64,000 nucleotides of DNA from Amylostereum areolatum. Its lineage: Eukaryota; Basidiomycota; Agaricomycetes; Russulales; Stereaceae. The position numbers were made by a program, and so were the translations under genes. The notes under the pieces were generated by a model. The model did no database searches. It had not been told where the DNA came from and saw only the letters and a program-made list of their open reading frames with translations. The stretch's first letter is position 1, and each line of letters opens with the position of its first letter. Location: the NCBI GenBank assembly GCA_012932865.1, contig SAXG01000014.1, positions 203,574-267,573 on the forward strand, given 5' to 3'. Shown one piece after another: positions 20,837-30,097 of this stretch.

Positions 20837-23800
20837 TCACCCCTTCCTTAGATTCGACGTCCTCGTCGTAATCAGATCCAGTTTCTTCCTCCGACAGGAG
20901 TTTCCAACGATTAAGGCGTGCAGGTTTCGGGGCACCCGGATGTTCACGGTGGAAGTCGTCAATGCGTTTCTTGGCATTCTGGAGATTGGTGAGAGGCTCC
21001 CAAGTATTGTCATTGTCTGGGTAGCCTTTCCATTTGACGAGGTACTTGAAGCCGCGACCAACCTTCTTGGAGTCTATAATCTTTTCGACCTCATAGACTT
21101 CCTCTCCTTGGACTAACTCTGGCGGTGGAGGTGTAGGTGCTTTCTGATTGTCAAAGGCGGGACCGTTGTGTGGAGATAGGAGGGACTCGTTGAAGACCGG
21201 ATGTTTTCGTGACCAGGATGTAGGGAGGCGAAGCTTGTAAGCCGATGCTCCGACTTTTTCCAGGATTTCGAAAGGACCAAAGCGCTTGTCATCTAGCTTT
21301 TGCATAGGACGTGCCGTTTTGATTACGGTTTGGCCATCTCTGGTCTTGGCTTCCAGCCAGACGAAGTCGCCAATTTTGTAATCTATTGGTTCGTCCTTCT
21401 TGCGATCGTAAAAGCGCTTTTGATCGTCCTGTGCTGCCTTTAGCGCCGAGCGGGCTTCCTCATAGATGTCTCGCATGCGTTGTGCAAACTCGTTCGCCGA
21501 TGGGTTGTCTGTCTCACGTCGAGGGTTTGTCCCCAGGTAGAGTTCCCGACCATAGTTGGCAAAGTTGGGAGACATCCCAATCGAACTATGGACCATGTTG
21601 TTGAGTGCAGTCATGGCAAGTGGGAGGTAACGTGTCCAATTGTCCTGTCGTTGATTGACGAAGATGCGAAGGTAGTTTTCCATGGTCATGTTGGAGCGTT
21701 CGGTCTGTCCGTCCGTCTGAGGGTGATACGCCGTGGACGGGTTCCCTTCAATGCCTAACAGTTGGAACAATGCTGTGGTGAATTTGGAGACAAACACGCT
21801 GCCACGGTCGCTGACGATCTTTCTAGGAATTCCATGATGGGGGACCACCTCGCGTAGGTACTCGAAGGCGAGTTCGTCCTCCGTTAGGTCTTTGGTCGTG
21901 GCCCAGAATACAACCTGCTTGGTACCCATGCAGTTCACATTGCAGATGGCGTCTTTTCCATCCGAGACTGGGAGCGGCATGACAAAGTCGATGGATACAT
22001 GCTCCCAAGGCGCTTGTGGTGGGTCATGTGGGTGGAGTGGAGCGGCAATGCGATCATGTCTAATCTTGGTACGTTGGCAGGTCTCACATCCTTCAACATA
22101 TTTCCGGACATCGTCTCTAATGGCAGGCCACCAGTAGTTGCGCGTGATGAGCTCATGGGTCTTGTATCGTCCTGGGTGACCGACAAGCGGGCCGTCATGA
22201 TGAGCTTGGATGATGTCTGCACGGAGTCCTTTGTCTCTTGGGACATAGAGTCTGTGTTGCCAGGTGATCGTTCCATCTGCGTGTTCCAGCCATCCCTTCA
22301 CTTTGAGTGCTAAGGCGCGTTCTACTGCATGGTCTCGGAGTAAGGTAGCCTCCTGAATCCGCTCAATGAAGACATTGTCAGGTCCATTGGTTATAATTCC
22401 TGCATGGTTGAGGGCGCGAAAGAGTTCTGGTTTCAGGAGGACAATGTTTTCATTGTCTTTCTCCCCCTTCTCAAGGCCCGCTAGTCGGGAAATAGCATCG
22501 GGTTTACCCATTGTTTTGCCAGGCTTGTGGAGTAGCGTACAATGATACTCTTGTAGCTCCGTTAACCATCGTGCTTGTCTCCGATTTAGCTTCTGCGCCT
22601 TGCGGAAGTACGTGAGATTGCGATGATCCGACCAGATTTCAAACTCCTGTCGTGCCCCCATGAGGTATTGTCTCCATTCCTCTAGCGCTGTCATGATAGC
22701 CAGTAATTCCTTGTCATAAATCTCATAGTTCCTCTCAGCTTCGCTGAGGGACTTTGAGAGGAAGGCGACCGGGTGCCATTTGCCATTGTCCTGTTGTTGC
22801 GAAAGTACCGCGCCCGTGGCATAGTCAGAGGAGTCCGCCTCGACACGGAACTGTCCATCGTCTGTAGGGATTGCTAGAACTGGCTGCGATGTTATACGTC
22901 GCTTGAGTTCCTCAAAAGCCTCCTGCTGTGGGGTGTCCCAGACCCATTCCGTCTTCCCAGTGAGTTTAGTCATTGGGTGAGCAATGCCACTGAAGTCCTT
23001 GATAAAGCGACGGTAGAAGTTGCAAAAGCCCAAAAATGATTGAAGTTGTTTCTTCGTTTTGGGGGCTGGCCAATTGGTGATTGCCGCGACCTTTGCTGGA
23101 TCCATGCGAACCCTTCCTCCGCCGACAATCATGCCCAGGTATTCGATTTCTGCCTTCTCAAACCCGCACTTTTCTGGCTTCAGATAGAGTTTGTTTTCTC
23201 GCAGGATCCGAAGGACCTCCTTGACTATTCGACGATGTTCTTCTAGCGTATGTGTGAAGATGAGGATGTCGTCCAAATAGACGACCACGACTCCTTGGTG
23301 GATCAAGTCTTTGAACAGGTCATTCATCATGGCTTGGAACGTAGACGGGGAGTTGGTGAGTCCAAAGAACATGACCGTAGGCTCGTAGAGACCTTTGTTC
23401 GTGCGGAATGCAGCTTTCCACTCGTCCCCTTCTTTAATCCGAACATTGTTGTACCCCCATCGGACATCGAGCTTGGTAAAGTGCCGTGCTCCTTTAAGTT
23501 TGTCAACCAACTCTTGGATGAGCGGGAGCGGGTAACGGTTCTTTATTGTCATCTCATTGAGCTTTCGATAGTCCTGCACAGGACGTAGCGAGCCGTCTTT
23601 TTTCTTGATGAAGAAGAATGGGGAGGCCATGGGTGATTTGGACGGTTGAATCCGGCCAGATCTCAGGTTCTCTTCCAGAAAGGCGTCCAGTTGCTTCTGC
23701 TCGTCCAATGTGAGGGGGTAAACTTTGCAATCAACCGGTTTGAAGTTAGGAGTGAGCTCAATGGCGTGGTCCCATGGGCGTCGCTCAGGGAGCTTGTCGA

Positions 23801-24989
23801 AGTCGTCTTTGTCAAAGATGTCCTTGAATTCGTGGTACGCCGTTGGGACTCGCTCAGAGAAGGTCTGTTCCTTTTTCTTAGCGTGCTCTTCAATTGCAAT
23901 GTCCGATGCATGGGTCCGGATGTGGTATGTCGCTTTGTAGCCATCCCAGTCGAAAGCAAACAGCTGCTCGTCCTTTTCCATGTGGACTGGCTCTTCCTCC
24001 TCCTCTTCATCCTCATCGATATTGAGGAGGGGAGGGGGACGAGAGCAGCTGATAGGGCATCGGTCAAATTCAATTGACCCGGATTTCCAGTCGATGTGAG
24101 GGTTGTGCTTCTTTAGCCACTCATGTCCAATGAAAAGGTCCGTATCTCCTAGATTGGAGACCGCCAGGTCAATGTTTTCTTCATGGTCTTGAATATTTAG
24201 GCGAAGTGTGACATATTCCGTAATGGGACCTCCTGTGTTGAGAGTGCCGTCTGCATTTCGTACTGGGATTGGGCGAGCAGTCCGTCGCGTGGGGATGTGA
24301 TTTTCCTGCACAAACTTCGTGTTGATACACGAGCCAGTGCAACCACTGTCCAGGAGTGCGAGAGCTTTGACAATGCGTTTGGAATCTACCACCAGTTGTG
24401 TGGGAATGACCGTTTGTTCCTTGGCGCTGGCGGAGCGTATGAACTGCATAGGAGTGGCGAGCTCTAGTAGAGCTTGACATGCTAACTCGTCTCCCATGCC
24501 AGTTATTTCCTTGATGGCTTCATAAGTAGCCTCGTCACGGCGTCGGTGGTGTGTCCAGATGCGAAGGATTGCAATTGCACTTTCGGGTTTGTCTTCCCTT
24601 AAGCGACGAAGCGTCCATTGAGCCGTTCCAGGTGCCATATAACATGATTTGGGCGCCGTGCCCCTTCCATCGCACGGCGTTGTCCCTGACTTCACAGGGT
24701 CCATATCCAAAACCGAGTCCGTATCCAAAGCCGTATCCAAAACTGAAGCCGAAACCGAAGCCATATCCAAAGCCGAAGGCTCACAAATCGAGGCCTGAGT
24801 ATCTAAAATAACAACGGGACGCGTGCCCGTACCGATAGAGTCCGTAAGAGAAGTCATAATGGGGATATCCCCCGTAGTAGTACAGTCCGAATCAACAATG
24901 CGCATATGTAAACGAGAACCAGGCCACCGAGGCGCCACAAAACCAGACGAGCGAGAAACAGAAACTTGGGCTTCAGATGCCGTGTACAT
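20829..24989 (-). CDS. Gypsy-2 Pol (protease, RT, RNase H, integrase, chromodomain)
   Basis: One uninterrupted frame of about 1,390 residues. In order: a Thr/Asp-rich N-terminus encoded by an irregular repeat near 24715-24790; an aspartic protease with LLDSGCTGSCINTKF; reverse transcriptase with VQDYRKLNEMT, FTKLDVRWGYNN and the YLDD box; RNase H (DSSDYATGAVLSQ, YDKELLAIMTALEEW); the integrase HHCC finger and core (SIDFVMPLP, SDRGSVF, QTDGQTERSNM); and a chromodomain (YEVEKIIDSKKV...KYLVKWKGYPDNDNTWEP). The first ATG is at 24989, but the frame is open through the Gag stop, so synthesis as a Gag-Pol fusion by -1 frameshifting is more likely. The frame ends within the purine tract. Confidence 0.92.
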   Translation of the reverse strand: MYTASEAQVSVSRSSGFVAPRWPGSRLHMRIVDSDCTTTGDIPIMTSLTDSIGTGTRPVVILDTQASICEPSALDMASVSASVLDTALDTDSVLDMDPVKSGTTPCDGRGTAPKSCYMAPGTAQWTLRRLREDKPESAIAILRIWTHHRRRDEATYEAIKEITGMGDELACQALLELATPMQFIRSASAKEQTVIPTQLVVDSKRIVKALALLDSGCTGSCINTKFVQENHIPTRRTARPIPVRNADGTLNTGGPITEYVTLRLNIQDHEENIDLAVSNLGDTDLFIGHEWLKKHNPHIDWKSGSIEFDRCPISCSRPPPLLNIDEDEEEEEEPVHMEKDEQLFAFDWDGYKATYHIRTHASDIAIEEHAKKKEQTFSERVPTAYHEFKDIFDKDDFDKLPERRPWDHAIELTPNFKPVDCKVYPLTLDEQKQLDAFLEENLRSGRIQPSKSPMASPFFFIKKKDGSLRPVQDYRKLNEMTIKNRYPLPLIQELVDKLKGARHFTKLDVRWGYNNVRIKEGDEWKAAFRTNKGLYEPTVMFFGLTNSPSTFQAMMNDLFKDLIHQGVVVVYLDDILIFTHTLEEHRRIVKEVLRILRENKLYLKPEKCGFEKAEIEYLGMIVGGGRVRMDPAKVAAITNWPAPKTKKQLQSFLGFCNFYRRFIKDFSGIAHPMTKLTGKTEWVWDTPQQEAFEELKRRITSQPVLAIPTDDGQFRVEADSSDYATGAVLSQQQDNGKWHPVAFLSKSLSEAERNYEIYDKELLAIMTALEEWRQYLMGARQEFEIWSDHRNLTYFRKAQKLNRRQARWLTELQEYHCTLLHKPGKTMGKPDAISRLAGLEKGEKDNENIVLLKPELFRALNHAGIITNGPDNVFIERIQEATLLRDHAVERALALKVKGWLEHADGTITWQHRLYVPRDKGLRADIIQAHHDGPLVGHPGRYKTHELITRNYWWPAIRDDVRKYVEGCETCQRTKIRHDRIAAPLHPHDPPQAPWEHVSIDFVMPLPVSDGKDAICNVNCMGTKQVVFWATTKDLTEDELAFEYLREVVPHHGIPRKIVSDRGSVFVSKFTTALFQLLGIEGNPSTAYHPQTDGQTERSNMTMENYLRIFVNQRQDNWTRYLPLAMTALNNMVHSSIGMSPNFANYGRELYLGTNPRRETDNPSANEFAQRMRDIYEEARSALKAAQDDQKRFYDRKKDEPIDYKIGDFVWLEAKTRDGQTVIKTARPMQKLDDKRFGPFEILEKVGASAYKLRLPTSWSRKHPVFNESLLSPHNGPAFDNQKAPTPPPPELVQGEEVYEVEKIIDSKKVGRGFKYLVKWKGYPDNDNTWEPLTNLQNAKKRIDDFHREHPGAPKPARLNRWKLLSEEETGSDYDEDVESKEGVMS

Positions 24990-25000
24990 CGTCAGCCCCC

Positions 25001-25010
25001 TCAAAAACCC
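25001..25010 (-). promoter_or_regulatory. Probable -1 ribosomal frameshift site between Gag and Pol
   Basis: On the minus strand the last Gag codons read GAG GGT TTT TGA. The seven bases 25010-25004 are G GGT TTT, which fits the X XXY YYZ slippery pattern and lies directly before the Gag stop. Slipping back one base gives GGG TTT TTG AGG, which is the Pol frame. No downstream pseudoknot was worked out. Confidence 0.6.
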
Positions 25011-26257
25011 TCCTTCTTCTCCTCCACCTTCGGCTGAGCTTGAAGCGCGTCCATCACGCTTTTCCGATCTTCGGCCGACAGGCTCCTAGCCCAGGCGGTG
25101 GGCGTCTCGAACGTCTGTGCTCGAGCCTCCCGCTTTGGTGGTTCCGTGTACCGGTCCCTCCCCCACATGTCTCGGATGTTCTTTACGTCCACCCTGCAGT
25201 CCCGCACCTGGTGGCCATTCTGTCCGCAGCGGAAGCATCGCCCCTTGATGTCGACACGGTTGACGTCCATCGGCTGACCTTTGCCACCGTGCACCGTGCC
25301 GGTTCCATCGCGGCGCCATGGGACCTGCCCCCCTTGTTGCCCATTGGACGATCCTTGTCCTTTGGGTTTTTGGTTCTGCACGGGTCCACTGCGCTGGGTC
25401 TTAAGGTCCTCCCGCTCCTGTCGCAGACCGTCGATCAGGATGATGCGCTCTTTGAGGTCCTCATATTTCTGAGGAACGTGACCGCTGTCGTAGATGGAGT
25501 CGATGGTCCGATAGTAGACGTTGTGTTTGAGCAGCTGCATGAGGTGGATAGGGTCCTGCGCCGTGGAGTATCCTGCCTTTCTTGCGAGTTGCTCGAACTT
25601 GGCGAAGTATTCATGGGCAGTGGTACCCTTCGTCTGTTTGAACCTGTCCAGTTCGACTGCGGCACGGTGCTGCTCATTGACGTCGGTGAAGGCCCCTTTG
25701 AGTGCTTTGTGGAAGTCCACCCAGGCGACCATGGCTCCATTGGCCAAGTGTGCATCCTCATACTCGGCCTTCCAGGTGCGTGCTGCCTCCCCCGTCATGT
25801 AGGTGAGAATGAAGAGGACTTTGTCCTTGTCCGTCACGAGGTCATCCTCAGCAGCTCGCATGTATTCCTCGCACGACCGCATCCAGTCATTGAAGTCCTC
25901 TCGTTTCCCAGAGAAGCCTTCAGGAGTTTTCGCGTGGACTTTCTTTCGGGGGGGTCTGGCGGCGGCGGCGGCTGGGGCACTAACAGTGACCGCAGGGGGG
26001 TTGACGGTGATGGGGGGGGCCGTGACGTTGACGGTGGGGGGTGGCAGGTTGAGGGCAGCAACAAGCATGGCAGGGATGGCGACCCATTGGCCATTTACTT
26101 CCATGAGCCAGGCATCGTCGGTGCCGTTATTCATGTGTTGGATGGGAGAGCCAGTTTGGCCGATGACAATGTTCCATGTTCCACCGATTTCGGTGCAGTT
26201 GGCGAGTTCGGCGGGGAGAGGGGGTTGGGGGTCGGTGCGGATCCACTGGGCAGCCAT
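25001..26257 (-). CDS. Gypsy-2 Gag with CCHC zinc knuckle
   Basis: 418 residues from MAAQWIRTDPQ. A Pro/Val/Thr-rich segment precedes the capsid-like retrotransposon Gag domain (FSGKREDFNDWMRSCEEYM through DRFKQTKGTTAHEYFAKFEQLARKAGY). A CX2CX4HX4C knuckle, CFRCGQNGHQVRDC, lies near residue 330. The same frame is open for a further 65 codons upstream of this Met and, across two stop codons, for a further 240, so the ancestral Gag was probably longer. Confidence 0.9.
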   Translation of the reverse strand: MAAQWIRTDPQPPLPAELANCTEIGGTWNIVIGQTGSPIQHMNNGTDDAWLMEVNGQWVAIPAMLVAALNLPPPTVNVTAPPITVNPPAVTVSAPAAAAARPPRKKVHAKTPEGFSGKREDFNDWMRSCEEYMRAAEDDLVTDKDKVLFILTYMTGEAARTWKAEYEDAHLANGAMVAWVDFHKALKGAFTDVNEQHRAAVELDRFKQTKGTTAHEYFAKFEQLARKAGYSTAQDPIHLMQLLKHNVYYRTIDSIYDSGHVPQKYEDLKERIILIDGLRQEREDLKTQRSGPVQNQKPKGQGSSNGQQGGQVPWRRDGTGTVHGGKGQPMDVNRVDIKGRCFRCGQNGHQVRDCRVDVKNIRDMWGRDRYTEPPKREARAQTFETPTAWARSLSAEDRKSVMDALQAQPKVEEKKEGF

Positions 26258-27172
26258 GATTGGTTCGTCGAGGTCGGAGAAGTCTTCGTCGGTGACAGGC
26301 GGTAGGGCGGAGGCGGCGATGAGGTTGAAGTCGGCTTCAGTGAGGTCGTCTTGGCTTTCGTTGGCGAAGTACCAACTGATGCCACTTGTTTGGGTTGCTA
26401 CGAAGGCGACTTCGACAGTGGTGTCTCCGAGTTGGACAAAGAAGTCGTTTCCTCATTCAGTGAAGCCTAGAGGGAGGGGATATATGTAGCAGTTTTCGTC
26501 CTCAACGTCGGTGTCAGAGTCAGAACTGGAGTCGGAGCCGTTGAGTCCGAACGAGGGAATTGTTTATAAGTGGGTGAGGTCGATGACCTCTGGCTGGGTG
26601 AGGTCGATGACCTCTGGCTCTGGTGTGGGGCTGGGGGTGTTGCCTGGTGTAAGGAGGCGGTGGGTGTGTCGAGTGTCTACTGGTATTTTCTCGTTGGGCG
26701 CGTAGAAGGATTTTGGGGGTTGCTCGAGTTTGTAGCGGTAGGTGACGTATGGGCAGGAGTAGACGTAGAGGTTTCCGTTTCCTTGTTCGCTTATTTTGAG
26801 GCGATAGAAGTGGATGTCTATGATGGAGTCTTCAAGTTCTTCTACACCGAGGGCGACCTTCCAATTGTGCCAGGCCCAAGGGTCTTTAGATTCGTTGATG
26901 AGGGAGATGATAGCGTCGTGGCTGATGGGGATGAATTCTTGTACTTGCGAGCGCCAATCTTCCATGCACGAGCCCCCAGTCGAAATGGTTACTCTGTGCG
27001 GCAAGGGAAGATTTTGTCGAGGGAAGGTGGTTCTGTTATGAGATCGCAAGACGGTCTGCCTCAGTCTTCTCGACCTGTTGGCTGTCTCTTCGTCTAGGGG
27101 ACACGAGCCCAAAGACTTCCTAAACCGCTTTCCTTTCGCCGCTTTTACTCGTTTCCTACACCAAAGGTGCAC
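26258..27172 (-). pseudogene. N-terminal extension of Gag, interrupted by TAA and TGA
   Basis: This is in frame with Gag. From MHLWCRKRVK at 27172 the frame runs 202 codons to a TAA (26566-26564), continues with SFGLNGSDSSSDSDTD to a TGA (26455-26453), then GNDFFVQLGDTTVEVAFV through FSDLDEP to the Gag Met. Composition is protein-like throughout, and the TGA could come from CGA by one C-to-T change. Alternatively the 5' part is a separate small frame with start MEDWRSQVQEF. It holds a tandem PEVIDLT repeat (about 26565-26630) resembling SUMO-interacting motifs. Confidence 0.6.
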
Positions 27173-27436
27173 CTTCTACTGTCACCTCTGAGCTTTCAAC
27201 TCCTGGTATTGGAGAGTCTCGAGTAGGTGTAACGTTTCGAGGAAACGTCAAGCCGGCACCGGTATACGTGCGCACGACCACAATGTCAGGGTAACGAGTC
27301 GCGTACTCTGGGGGCAACGGTCTAGGGCGGCACGGGGGAAGAACAAGGTCAGTACCAGACGGGTACTACTACTACTACGCTACAGTACGTAGGGACGGTC
27401 GTAGGGTGGTGCAAGAGTAAACAGATCTCGAGCTTA

Positions 27437-27893
27437 TGTCAGCAACGACTAGTGCGACAGCACCAAGTTACGACAAAGCTGACAGAGGAAGAGGACGACA
27501 GAGGGGAGCCGATCAGACACGGCGACAGACAAGGGAAAGCAAGCAAAGTCGGTAGAATTGACTAGCTCGAGATAAGGAATATGTACAGCGAGAGCGAGCC
27601 TTATATACACAAGAGGAGAGAGACTTAGGTAAGCAACCAATACACGGCGATCAGTAAGCAGACCAAGTATAAGTAAGCAGTCGTATGTAAAAGAGCACAG
27701 CATGAGTCAGTATCGTACAGCATGAGTCAAGAGAAAGGAGTCAGACCCGGACCGAGATGAGTCACGTGGGTCCGGGCGGGATATAGATGAGCCGGGTCCG
27801 GGCCAAGGTGGAGCCGGACCGGTGATAAGTCGATAAGTCCTAAAGCGTGTAACCGATGTAAAGTAAAAAGAAAATTATAGACCGTTCATGACA
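27437..27893 (-). repeat. Gypsy-2 5' LTR
   Basis: 457 bp with the same TG...CA edges as the copy at 20379. Near-identity of the pair indicates recent insertion. A TATATA box lies about 175 bp from the outer plus-strand start, in the putative promoter part. Confidence 0.9.
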
Positions 27894-28054
27894 TGCCCGC
27901 TCACCCCATCAGCCGTCGACGCGCAACAAATCAGCGGAGCAAAAGGCTTACCACGGCTTTCCGTTCCCTTCTGCCAGTCTCTAGGCGGGGGTGAACCGGG
28001 GCAGTGTATCGGACTCGGTGCGTGTCATAGGTACTCGCGTGTCGCGGACGCAGC
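27894..28054. other. Short host segment between Gypsy-2 and the CACTA element
   Basis: About 160 bp with no gene. It is the only unoccupied DNA between 17.8 and 34.7 kb. Confidence 0.5.
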
Positions 28055-28824
28055 TTCCACTATGGGGAGACGCTTGGGTGAAAGCCACCGTAATTTGCAC
28101 CGGGTCCCCCGGTTCTTTGAACCGTTTACGACGCTGAATCTCACCCACGAGAGGTAGAATTCACCGCTGCCAGGTGGTGCATCCAGAGGGTGTTTTTCGA
28201 CCGAAAAATTGCGCTTTTCACCCAAGAGTTTTCGGAGACACCGAGGAGGGGTTCCAACCATTTTATGTGATGTTCTTTGTGCTGTTATCATCATACTGTA
28301 TCTACAGTGCACATATAACCATGTACAGTGCCCGGTCCTTCTGACCCTGTATTCAAAAAGTGAACGGCATATCATCTTAAGCAGCTCACAAACAACAACC
28401 TTCGTAACCATTGACATACACCGTCGGATGGTGATGTCACGGTCCACCTTCGAGCTCGCAGATGGATTTGAACGGCGGGGTGTGTCTGAAACTCACCTCC
28501 TCGTACTTGGTTGTCGGGATCGGAAAAACCCCCCTGTGGATTTGCTTGTTTCGAGTAAGGATGAATATCATATCGACGGGTATCGGGTCCGTTCACAGCA
28601 TGAACAAGAAAAATGGTTATTGAATTTCGGATTGGAGATGTAGATCAAAATACATGTAGGAGTGTGCATAGGAAGGGAGCAGGGGAGTGGGGGTTATACT
28701 AACATAGAATACACACTCATGGAGGGGATACAGACAACGGCGATGAGGACGGCACTGGCCTGCCATGGCAGATGGTCAGACAGGTATTATCATGGAAGAT
28801 TCCGGGGGAACGCACCTTCTAAAA

Positions 28825-29717
28825 TCAATCCTCGTCATCAACTGGGATGTCGTGGTCGTCCTCGTCCTCTTCTGCCGATGATTTGGGATGGTCTTCATCC
28901 TCGTCCTCCTCGTCCACACCTCCATCGGGATGACGGCGAATATGTCCACGGTGGTTGTGCATATACTGCTTGATCATTCCACGAACGAGCCAGTCATCTT
29001 CGAACTTGCCAACAACCTCGCACGATTTCGTTTGGCGAGCCTGAAAACAACAGAATAGGGTTCTCATGAGTGAGGTCATCTAGATATCGAAGAAAAGAGG
29101 TGCGTACCATTTTACAAACACGAGACACCCTTTCTGAATGTTTCACTTCTTGATAGGTGCGAGTCAAGTCAACACCAGCGCGCTGGAGATAGGTGCGAGT
29201 GAGGCGCTGTGTTCACAAGAGGTACATGTCGTGACATTGTCAGCCTGGGTCCTTTGAATAAAAGCCAAAGTGTCGACACACCAGCATCGTCCGATAGACC
29301 CTTTTTGAGCTCGTGTCCGAGAGCCCAAGTGACTGCAGGTCGCTGAGAATAATAGCTTTGTTGACGGCGGGCTTTCCTGAACCTCGTATAGCATGATGGC
29401 GAGGAATAACCATGGGAGTGGCGGCAACAGTGGCAGCAGCTTCCGCTGCAGCTATCTGGACCTTCAAGCTCGCGTTCTCAGTTGCGAACTTGGCAGCTGC
29501 TTGCTCGGCGATGACTCGAGCATCTGGATGGAACCAAGCGGATGTGAGCCACCCCTTATTCCACCTTGAACATTTCAGACTCACCATGCTGCTCCTGTAG
29601 CTCCTTCTCGAGGTCCGCCTTTGTCCGAGTCTTCTTCTTTGACTTCTGACGGGGTTGGGATGACGAGTCATGCGACTCTGTCGCAGCCGTAGGTGAGATA
29701 AATTCTTGAGTGGGCAT
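28825..29717 (-). CDS. CACTA accessory protein with coiled coil and acidic tail
   Basis: Four exons, 29717-29585, 29523-29282, 29206-29108 and 29040-28825, giving 229 residues with consistent phases. A Lys/Arg-rich start (QKSKKKTRTKADLEKELQEQ) leads into an Ala-rich coiled coil (ARVIAEQAAAKFATENASLKVQ), a middle part (VNKAIILSDLQSLGL, YRTMLRLTRTYLQRAG) and a Lys/Trp segment (KFEDDWLVRGMIKQYMHNH). The end is almost pure Asp/Glu. CACTA elements usually encode a second protein that binds the subterminal repeats; position, basic start and coiled coil fit that role, but no sequence match to a known one is claimed. It is transcribed away from the transposase gene. Confidence 0.7.
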
Positions 29718-30097
29718 GCGGGAGAAGTAGGATGGGGTGTTGTTACTAGTGAGTGCACAGAGACCTGTCGGCTTATATGCTCACTAGAGGCAAGCTGTCA
29801 GCATTTCCTTGGGCTCCGTCCGCAGGCTGGCCACCGACCGTCATAGAAGGACATCCAGTCCTTTGCTAGAGCCTTCTCGTCCGGCTACATGTTTCTTGCA
29901 GCGGTGCGTCGCCAGGTTATTGACTCAAAATGGAAATTTTATTCCGTGGGGACCATGCCAGGCGCCTCGAGGCTCACGGATCCATGGCCGAATCGGGATT
30001 GTATCATTTCTGGCACCCAAGTGTGTACAGTGCGTTCATTATCGGTTTCCTTCTCTCACCCGCTCCCACTTAGCACACGCCCGTGTGCCCGGCCGTC

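Larger units (their letters stand above)
20379..27893 (-). mobile_element. Complete chromodomain Ty3/Gypsy retrotransposon (Gypsy-2)
   Basis: It is bounded by two near-identical LTRs of 458 and 457 bp and encodes Gag (25001-26257) and Pol (ending at 20829) on the minus strand. The two flanks do not match: TGGTG lies before 20379 and TGCCC after 27893, so there is no target duplication. The right flank is also not the missing part of Gypsy-1. Confidence 0.9.
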
